18,318 bases of DNA from an uncultured Verrucomicrobiales bacterium (lineage in GTDB: Bacteria; Verrucomicrobiota; Verrucomicrobiia; Verrucomicrobiales; Akkermansiaceae), in NCBI GenBank assembly GCA_937905985.1, contig CALCWC010000076.1, forward strand, positions 1-18,318. The letters are read 5' to 3'. Below the pieces are notes generated by a model. That model was not told where the DNA came from. It saw only the letters and a program-made list of their open reading frames with translations, and did no database searches. How positions within the stretch are numbered: the first letter of the stretch is position 1; every line of letters starts with the position of its first letter. Both the position numbers and the translations under genes were made by a program. Of the stretch, positions 7,501-14,800 are shown one piece after another.

Positions 7501-10500
7501 ACTGGGCGGCGGCGGCGGCACGCTGACGGTGGATTTCCTGCTCGACGATGACACTGCCACGCTGGAGCTGGGCAACGCCTATACCAAGGGCACTGTCATC
7601 CTCACCAACACGGGCAACCACATCGGCAATATCATTATGTATGGTGGTGTCACCCTGAAGGGGGATCCCGCCGCCCTCGGCGGCGCGAAATTGGAAGTTC
7701 CATACGGCAGCCGACTGACTGAGGCATCGATTTCGGAGATTTCCGCGCTGAACAACAATTCGCGGGGTGTTCTGCTGGTGGAGAGCGACACGGAGGAACC
7801 GCTGAACCTGACGCAGCACACCGAGCTGGCCATCGGTACGGACGGCGACACCGTTCTCAACCGAACAATTACCACGGCAGATGATGCGGCCTACCGCTTC
7901 GGCGGCATCACAGGCACGCTGACTGTCAACTGCGCGCTGTCCGGGAATCACGATTTGGTGGTGGATAACCAAACGTATAGCAGTGGCACACTGGTTCTCA
8001 ACGGTGCCACGGGGCTCACGGGCAAGGTGGAGGTAATGGGCTATAATGAAAACCTCACAGCGGAACGGGCGGGTGACATCTGCGTGAAGCTCGGGCATAA
8101 CAATATGCTCATCAACACGCAGCATACCACCGTCAGCAATGGTGGCGTGCTGGATTTGAACGGCACGAACCAAACGATTCGCAACCTGAGCATCGGGGAA
8201 ACGGGAGCCCTGACGGATTCCCTCGGAAACAGCACCCTTTCGCTTTCCGGCGAGAATAATAGTGTGGCGGGTATCCTGAACGTCAACCATCTGCACGCGA
8301 ACCAGGCGACCGTAGAAGTAGGCGAACAGGCCGTCTGGAGGGTCAGCGACCTCTCGCTGTCGGATTCCGTCTTGAAGCTCGGCAACGGCAATCTGAACGG
8401 CTCGTTGCAGGTCACGGGCGGTACATCTACGGTGCAGACGTCAGGAACGACTTCCCTTGCTACGCTGCAAACGTCGGCGAATTCCGTGCTGAATCTGACG
8501 ACGGAAGCGGCCTCCATCGCTACGCTGCAAACAGAGACGGGGTCCGTGCTGAATCTGACGACTGACACGCTGACACTCTACGGCACCGACTACAGCACAG
8601 GTGCCGCGGGCAGATTCATTCTGAAGGCAGACCGCCTGAACATGTCCAATGGCGATGGAACAAGCATCGGCGGCACGCTGGAGCTGGCACAGGACACAAC
8701 GCTGTACAGCGACGGCAGTAAGAACAACATGACGCGCTCCATCAGCACCCTGTCGCTTGCGAACGGTGCCACCGCCACGCTGGATTCCCCCTCTTGGAAC
8801 ACCATCTGGAACATCGGTGAACTGACAGGCGATGGCAATCTGTTGTGGAAGGCCAACACCAACCACAGCACACCTTCCCGGTTGGTGCTCGGCGGTGACA
8901 ATGGATCCTTTGCGGGCAAGATTACCGTGGAGCGCACGGGCGGTGCCAACCGCAGCCGAGCATGGCAGACCTACCTGGAACTGGGACATGAAAACGCCGC
9001 CGCGAACGCAGAAGTCACCCTCAACGGGCAGAATGACATTTCGATGGTCGCCCTAGCGCTTAACGCCGATACCGTCCGCATGAAGGGGCTCTCCGGCAAC
9101 GCCCACGCCGCCGTGTATGCGGGAGCCGCCGTGGCGGACCCCGCCCTCATCAACACTGCGCCACTGAGCACTCACAATACAACGCTGCTGCTGGAGGGCG
9201 AAGAATCCTACACCTACAGCGGCACGATTCTGGGGGATGACACCCACTGCATCAGCCTAAACAAGAGCGGCAGCGGCACGCAGACCTTGAACGGCAAGTC
9301 CGTGGTGCTGGGTGATGTTGACGTGAGCGGCGGCGCGCTTGTGCTCGGCGCAACGCAAGGCCGCATACACGGCAACGTGGTCGTCCGCAACGCCAGCGTG
9401 AACTTCAATTCAGCCTCGCTGGAGGTGGCGGGCACCATTTCTGCCGAACATGCCTCCGTCAACCTTCAGCAAGCCCTGCAATCCGCAGCGCAGAACACGC
9501 TCAGCTTCAGTGGCAAGGGCAACACGCTCAGCGGGCAGGTAAACCTGCAGGACGTCATCGTCGGTAGCGGGGCCGAGATGACGCTGACGAATGCCGCCGT
9601 TTCCACGGTCATCCACAACAGCGGCACCGTGAATGTGGGCAGCGACACTGTCTTTAACGTGACGCAGGCGAATTTTGCCGCCGCCGTGCGTGAAGGCCAA
9701 GCCCTGACGCTCATCGAGGGTCAGGGCGGCAGCGTCGATGCACCGACAACCACTGTCATGGTGGGCGGCACCGCCCTCGCAGACATGCTGGCCACCGGGC
9801 AGTCCGTCTCCTACGGTACGGAGGGCGGCTCCCTGACCGCCACGGTTGCGTTGGCGGACAACAATATCATATGGACGGGGACCGACTACAAAATCTGGGA
9901 CCTCAAGAAAAGCAGCAACTGGAAACAGCAGAGCGATTCCGCAGTCACCACGGCCACGGCTCTCAGCAATGTAATTTTCGATAGCAAAGCCACCCGCTAT
10001 GTCAACGTGGCGAGCGAAGGCGTTACCGCATGGAACATGACTGCGTTGTCCGGCTCCTACCTGTTCCAAGCGGGTGCCGTCACCGTTCTAAACGATCTCG
10101 ACCTGCAAGGCACCTCTTATGTCCAGCCCACTGAGAAAATGACGGTCCTCGGCGATGTAAGCGTAGCCGCAGGTACCACGCTGGCGGCTTCCAAGGGATT
10201 GGATGTGGGCGGAACAGTCTACCTGGGCGGCACGCTGAACATCGGCACCGTCAACAATGACGAATTGAAAAGCGATATCAGGGCCGGGCAAGGCAGCGGT
10301 GCCAATGGTACGCTGACGCGCTCCAAGGGGTCGGAAGGCACGCTCAAGCTCAGCGGCACGGTGGAGCTTGCCGCCTTCAATGCCGTGAATGCCACCGCGG
10401 CCAATGTCACTCTGTTCAGCGGTGAAACCACGGTCGGCACCATGAAGCTCACCTCTGGTGCGGCGGCAGTAGCGGGCGAAGGCACGCTGAGCATTGAAGA

Positions 10501-11434
10501 CGCGGTGACGCTGGGTGAATCCGGAACACAATGCGGCAGTTTGGAAGGGCGTGACGGCGAAGGGAAACGGCAGTATGCCATCACCGCCCCCGCAGCTTCA
10601 ACCGCCTCTGTAGAACACCTGAACCCCGATGCCGAGATGGTGCTGCACAGCAACAGCATCACCAATGCCGCGCTGAAGGGTGCCGTGTTGACGACCGAAG
10701 CAGGTGCTGAAGTGAGCGTAAAGGATGTACGCTTCATGCAGGCAGACGGAACGGGGATTTCCCTCACCGCAGCGGAGGGGAAAGAGGCGGGAATCATCCG
10801 AGGGCAGACGCAGATGACCGCTGCGGGAGACAACACCTTTACCCTGGGCGGCACGGGTGAACAGCTCGCTCGGCTGGATGTCATGCTGCTGGCGCTGGAT
10901 GCAGGCACGCGCCTGGAAATGGCGAATGTGACCTTCGGCGTCAATTCCTCCGCCGGTGGCGAAGCCACGCTGGTGGCCAACGAGCTGACGGTAGAGGCCC
11001 AGCTGAAGCCCCTCACCTATGGAGACGCCGCACCCACCCCGGTGGAGGAACCTGTGGAAGTGGCCAGCCTCACCCTTACCAACATCCAGGATGTTATCAT
11101 AGAAGGTGCCGGGGAGGACAAGGGGCTGCTTGTCCACCTGGTGGGTATGAGCAATTTGGGCAACGCGCAATGGCTTCAGGTTGACCTTGGTGGGAAAGGC
11201 CAGTTCGCAGACAGCCTGGCCGTGACCCTACAGTACGAGGATGCTTCCGGGCAGCACAGTGTGCGTGGCCAGTACACCATGGAAGATGTGGAGGTGCAGG
11301 CTGCAGCCGAAGCCGCAGCCCAGAATCACGACTACGTGTACTTCAGGCTCACCGGAACCGTCCCGGAACCCGCTACTTCCACGCTGAGCCTGCTGGCTCT
11401 GGCCGCGCTCGCCGCCCGCCGCCGCCGCAAGTAA
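4565..11434 (+). CDS. giant surface S6-like serine protease with beta-repeat stalk and PEP-CTERM tail
   Basis: A 2289-aa protein from the ATG at 4565, chosen because it opens a signal peptide (MKLHLPPPLLHSILSIL..., cleavage near PAHG) and follows the promoter. Residues about 33-350 match the S6 (IgA-protease/SPATE) peptidase layout. The segment VYTDYGQNCGRYVAG matches the start of S6 domains. His118 lies in GSVTHAG, Asp164 in LDLKLTRLSKLVTDV, and Ser301 in LTGDSGSPSWIWD. The triad appears complete, so an active secreted endopeptidase is likely; the substrate is unknown. The rest is Gly/Thr/Asn-rich beta-strand repeat: a 20-aa duplication near 1300, a module shared with the 11825-16816 gene (about 1409-1590), and a Trp module near 1768. 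The tail is VPEPATSTLS, a short hydrophobic run, AARRRRK. Classical S6 enzymes end in an outer-membrane barrel; here an exosortase-type tail replaces it. Host-mucin or immunoglobulin cleavage is only a guess. Confidence 0.85.
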   Translation: MKLHLPPPLLHSILSILTTFGISCTLPAHGGVMFDCVPISVYTDYGQNCGRYVAGQVNDMLATIRVHDGGVAIPYVGAKFEAEGKTQYTLPNMVDFSSGGSLAYDAAVGYGFIGSVTHAGTHNPNYAAPLVGSANAVQYTGIEYWKSNTGEYLNTTELGDRNLDLKLTRLSKLVTDVRTEDAFSTTGSPQELEGKMIYRVGSGTMVMYHVKENGMPDPESGVPLPTICGGYTYVSGGVQAIDFIRIDEQEDGSFAAKSEAMNYNRERHAWSGMQNTYDYVTGSNVYGFDHPMPGLCLTGDSGSPSWIWDEASSSYKYFGAMASGESCAGAIIGSGTDWMPKILEKYNVNATLGKGGDHTVTFHAVDVLGEEFSGLDNSGNTLTIQKKMGSLTYTDSDGQAAKTDFCGVQSGVNTWNDLANRKDLDNWFNYGGGYLNSGRNVSADSGMIDQGELLQTNNIVLTAVDSTTYSLKLDATVDTGIGYLRLSKAEGVETACFKLISGGQDDNGQDYQLNTAGFVVDRGVTMDIALTADATYMREWRKVGAGDLVISGSGNNNVLLNIGGNSEGANDGDWTSPHREGRLILNRQGGYAAYNVLASTGSTVVLEGGLGQVKRNITLGAGGAVLDLHGHDYEWNNSDTSHFSLYMMAEGDTLANYSGSATVTVKDTHSGLAGISQNFIGAFEDSAEGALDVVYDGGGKWTMNTVFTDLTHNGGSSFTVKSGEVVLQGTLTQHAKGSESGTNGNRLVRDNDWHYAHAKMNVEVRENAKFTLGSHAFLEGNVQVKSGGTLELHQAVNHAQEYVEGGTMLEDVAIYSDHYGLSKDSTVSNEGTLHVKYDAGTDADTTFKGKLSGSGAVVFEMGTDGGTFTLANGANDFSGTKRIESGGLVATSKAALGNVNDHKYEIGAKGFLAVEGTTWTTDSVKNYITSASEGVLALTQDQANAISTEAIPGLIIGAVGEVTYGAEDAKLAALDGKWRLGGGGGTLTVDFLLDDDTATLELGNAYTKGTVILTNTGNHIGNIIMYGGVTLKGDPAALGGAKLEVPYGSRLTEASISEISALNNNSRGVLLVESDTEEPLNLTQHTELAIGTDGDTVLNRTITTADDAAYRFGGITGTLTVNCALSGNHDLVVDNQTYSSGTLVLNGATGLTGKVEVMGYNENLTAERAGDICVKLGHNNMLINTQHTTVSNGGVLDLNGTNQTIRNLSIGETGALTDSLGNSTLSLSGENNSVAGILNVNHLHANQATVEVGEQAVWRVSDLSLSDSVLKLGNGNLNGSLQVTGGTSTVQTSGTTSLATLQTSANSVLNLTTEAASIATLQTETGSVLNLTTDTLTLYGTDYSTGAAGRFILKADRLNMSNGDGTSIGGTLELAQDTTLYSDGSKNNMTRSISTLSLANGATATLDSPSWNTIWNIGELTGDGNLLWKANTNHSTPSRLVLGGDNGSFAGKITVERTGGANRSRAWQTYLELGHENAAANAEVTLNGQNDISMVALALNADTVRMKGLSGNAHAAVYAGAAVADPALINTAPLSTHNTTLLLEGEESYTYSGTILGDDTHCISLNKSGSGTQTLNGKSVVLGDVDVSGGALVLGATQGRIHGNVVVRNASVNFNSASLEVAGTISAEHASVNLQQALQSAAQNTLSFSGKGNTLSGQVNLQDVIVGSGAEMTLTNAAVSTVIHNSGTVNVGSDTVFNVTQANFAAAVREGQALTLIEGQGGSVDAPTTTVMVGGTALADMLATGQSVSYGTEGGSLTATVALADNNIIWTGTDYKIWDLKKSSNWKQQSDSAVTTATALSNVIFDSKATRYVNVASEGVTAWNMTALSGSYLFQAGAVTVLNDLDLQGTSYVQPTEKMTVLGDVSVAAGTTLAASKGLDVGGTVYLGGTLNIGTVNNDELKSDIRAGQGSGANGTLTRSKGSEGTLKLSGTVELAAFNAVNATAANVTLFSGETTVGTMKLTSGAAAVAGEGTLSIEDAVTLGESGTQCGSLEGRDGEGKRQYAITAPAASTASVEHLNPDAEMVLHSNSITNAALKGAVLTTEAGAEVSVKDVRFMQADGTGISLTAAEGKEAGIIRGQTQMTAAGDNTFTLGGTGEQLARLDVMLLALDAGTRLEMANVTFGVNSSAGGEATLVANELTVEAQLKPLTYGDAAPTPVEEPVEVASLTLTNIQDVIIEGAGEDKGLLVHLVGMSNLGNAQWLQVDLGGKGQFADSLAVTLQYEDASGQHSVRGQYTMEDVEVQAAAEAAAQNHDYVYFRLTGTVPEPATSTLSLLALAALAARRRRK
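8451..8565 (+). repeat. 60-bp in-frame tandem duplication
   Basis: 8451-8505 and 8511-8565 align at an offset of exactly 60 nt. Both carry TACGCTGCAAAC, then CCGTGCTGAATCTGACGAC. The protein repeats a 20-aa unit, (S)LATLQTSANSVLNLTTE then (S)IATLQTETGSVLNLTTD. Twenty residues is about one beta-solenoid rung. Confidence 0.85.
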
Positions 11435-11490
11435 GGCGACAAGAGATTTCAATCTCGAAAAAAGATGTCGTAATCTCATTTGAGTTTGCG

Positions 11491-11522
11491 GGCTGCCCGG
11501 AGAAATCCGGGCAGCCTTTTTT
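11491..11522 (+). terminator. Rho-independent terminator of the S6-like protease gene
   Basis: GGCTGCCCGG (11491-11500) and CCGGGCAGCC (11507-11516) form a perfect 10-bp stem with loop AGAAAT. T6 follows at 11517-11522. Confidence 0.93.
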
Positions 11523-11603
11523 CACGCTGCAGCATCGCAGGCGCGCAGGCGGATATGGCTGCAATCCCTCTGTGACGGAAGTGCCGGAAAATTCATGTTT
11601 GGT

Positions 11604-11637
11604 AGGGGGCTCCGCCGGGTGGCGGGGCTCCTTTTTT
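11604..11637 (+). terminator. second tandem Rho-independent terminator
   Basis: Left arm 11604-11616 and right arm 11621-11633 form a 13-bp stem with three G-T wobbles and loop GGGT. A T6 run covers 11632-11637, partly shared with the stem end. It lies 82 nt beyond the first terminator with no ORF between. It may be a back-up terminator or end a short untranslated transcript. Confidence 0.75.
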
Positions 11638-11714
11638 CTTTGTCGCGCTTTCCATGAATTTTAGCCGTTTTGTCGAGTGCTCCTCATTTTTTTCAGCGCC
11701 TCAACGAATTTCTC

Positions 11715-11743
11715 TTGCCATTTCCACAAAAGTGGGCTACCAT
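11715..11743 (+). promoter_or_regulatory. probable sigma-70-type promoter of the third PEP-CTERM gene
   Basis: TTGCCA (11715-11720) and TACCAT (11738-11743) are 17 nt apart. The -10 box matches four of six positions. The start of transcription would be near 11750, making the ATG at 11654 unusable and leaving a leader of about 75 nt. That leader begins with a small hairpin, GGGGC (11756-11760) with GCCCC (11768-11772), which could protect the mRNA 5' end. Confidence 0.55.
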
Positions 11744-11824
11744 TCCTTTCATTATGGGGCGCATTGTGCCCCTCTCTCAAGATTTTGTGCTAAACGAAAA
11801 AGAAACAACATTAGAAAAGACACT

Positions 11825-14800
11825 ATGAAACTCAAACTCAACAAGACACTCAGGGCGGCCCTCATCGCCGCCATCGCAACCGTGGGATTCACCCTGTCCC
11901 AGGCTCAAGCTGATCAGCAGCTCAACATCACACCCACGGCGATTCCGACGTCAGGCGGTGCAGGCAATTCCGGCTTCACATGGACAGATCAAGGTGTGGG
12001 TGATTCCTTAACCTCCTGGCGCCTTACATTCACGCTCAAAGAGACACGCAACCCCATGCTAGATCAGCCGCTTCTCGGCACGAACGGCACTACTGGTACG
12101 GCTGGCGGCGATTTCTTGAAGGTGATAGCGGATGGCAGCTTGACACTCGTGCCCACAAATAACCCGGCATCCCTTACCACGGCTTCCGGCGTTGTGACGT
12201 ACAACACGCCCGTTGTAATTACCCTGCAGTATGTGGCGAATGTCGATGACCAAGGGGTTTCGCTCAATTCCGGCACGTATTCGCTTTCCGTGGGCGGAGG
12301 CGATTTTATCACCCTTGACGTAAGCAATGATCCCAACACCGTCTTCTACGGAAACTCCAACAGTAGCAAGACGAGGATGTGGACCAACTCCAAGATGGAG
12401 CTTTTCTCCGACATTAGCCTGTACAAGTTGGCTGACAAAGTCGTCGAGATTCCCACCCTCACCTGGCACGGCACAGACGGTTCCGTCTGGAGTAGCAGCG
12501 TGTGGTACGACGGGGAGCAGGAGGGCCAGCCCTACACGCCGGGAGCCAAGACCGTGTTCGGCGCCGGTGAATACGCCACCACGGTGAACATCACCGATGC
12601 CCAGCAGGCTGGTGCGGTTTCTGTCAGCGGGCAAAACTACGCGTTCAATATATCGGGAGATGGCTCGCTTGCCACAGATGCCCTGACGGTCAACTCCAGC
12701 CTGTCTGTGACGGGCACGGGTACACTTGCCGTGACGGGCAGTGTTTCCCTTGGCGACGGTGCGAGTCTCGAGGTTGGAGAGAATGCCACGCTGCGCCTTG
12801 CCTATGCGGATGCCGGCGAGCTGCTGAAGACCGTCACCGGCGAAGGCAACGTGGTGCTTGCCGCCAACACGCAGTTGGCGGGTGTCACGGACCAGTCCAA
12901 CCCGGTGAAGACCCTTGCCACCGGCACGCTGACCATCGACCACTGCCAGCTCAAGCTCGGCAAGATGGAAACGGGCGGTTCCTTCTCGGACTACTACGTT
13001 GATTTAAGCTCTTTCAAGAGCATTACGCTGGACAACGGCACGCTTTGGGTGCACACCGCCCCCTTGACAGTCAAAGACGTCAAGGTGGTCAACGGCACCA
13101 GCACCATTCACATACAGGACAAGTCGGGCGCGGACAAGGAGTACCTCACGCTGGCTGGCACCACCACCATTGATGCCAACAGCACGCTCAAGTTCGTGGG
13201 CGCGTGGAAGGGCCAGACCGGCATCGAGCTGCTGGCGGGCGAGGGCACGCTGGAACTGGCAGGCCCCGGTGAGACCGCCAAGTACCACATCGACGGCGGT
13301 TCCATCGGCAAGATTATCGTCTCCAGCGGTGTCGTGAGCGCCACTGCCACGAACATCACCACCGATGCCCTGCAAATGACCGCCGGCACCCTGGCGGTTG
13401 ACGGGACGTCCTCCCTGGGTGCCATCAACATCGGTCCCGGCACGCTGACCATCAACAGCGGCGCCACCGTTGCCGCCGCCTCGTTGAGCATCGCCGACAA
13501 CAAGAAGGCGACCCTGAACATCAACGGTTCCCTGGACGTCTCCGGCAAGTTCTACGCGATCGGCTGCACCAACACCACGGACATCATCGGTTCTGGTGAG
13601 GGCAGTTCCCTGACGGTGGGTTCCCTGGACATCTGCAACGTTGGCACCAACTTCAACCTGCGGAACATCACCATGACGGTGAAGGGTCTGGCCAACGCGG
13701 GTGACTTCCACAACAGCAACACCACCCACATCGACCTGAATGCGGGTTCCGCGCTCAACCTGCTGGGTGCGGTCACCTTCAAAACCTCTGACAGCAAGTA
13801 CTGCACGCTCAACGTGAACGGCGGCGCCCTCACGGCCGGCGCGGACGAGGAGGGCGTGGTGACGCGCGTGTTCCAGAACATCGCGGCCGGCACCAGCGGC
13901 GGCACGGTTGACTTCCTCAACGGCAGCAACACCGTTGCCAACCTGGACATGACCGCCGGCAACCTGGCCGTGACGGTGGGCGAGCACGCCAGCTTGACCC
14001 TGGCCGCCGGTACCCTCATGAGCGCCATCGCCAACGAAGGCGTCCTGACCATCAACGGAGCCATCGGGTTGGACAACATCGGCGAGGAATGGGTGACGAC
14101 CAATCCCTACGGATACGAGGGAAGCGATGACACCGAGAACAACGGCTTTGTTGCCTCCGCCCTCACCAAAGTCACCTTTGCCACCGGCGATGGTTCGGTT
14201 GTCCTGGGCGAGGGCGTTGAAGCCGCCATGACCTACAAGGGCTACCACGGCACGGTGACTGAAGGCGTCTTCAACGTTCTGCAGGACGCTCCCGACCACT
14301 CCACCTACCACCTGAACAGCGCCACGGAAGAAAGCCTGGCGACCGCCATCAGCGTGGGTGGCACAGACCTGAACCTGGTCATCATGAATGCGGGCACCAA
14401 CTTGAGCGCCACGGGCGTTGATGCCACGGTGGACACGCTGCGCATCAACACCACGGGAGGCGATGCCGCCACCCTGACGGCCGGCACCGCCAGTTTCACC
14501 CACCTGATTGGCGAGGGTGAAGTGGATGTGGCTGCCGAGACCACCCTGACCGCGGCCAACATCACCGTGGCGCAGGGCAAGGAACTCACCATCGGCGGCG
14601 AGGGTGCGCTTCATGGCGTCACCGCCATCAACGGCGCGGGCACCACCCATGTGGATGCCGCCGGTGTCGCAGGTGGCGCGCTTGCCATCAGCGGTGGCGG
14701 TACCACCACCTTCGGCGCGGACGAGACCATCAGCCTGGAGGGCCTGAACATCTCCGGCGAAGGCACCACCGTGACATTCAACAGCCTGGTGACCGTTACG

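Noticed and set aside
5477..8296. 939-codon open frame on the - strand inside the protease gene
   Set aside because: It lies fully antisense to a well-supported gene, and its translation is a His/Val/Gly/Ala-rich mixture with no motif, typical of the mirror frame of GC-rich repetitive coding DNA.
11654..11824. In-frame ATG extension of the third surface gene
   Set aside because: It starts before the predicted promoter and would bury the signal peptide 57 residues inside the protein.
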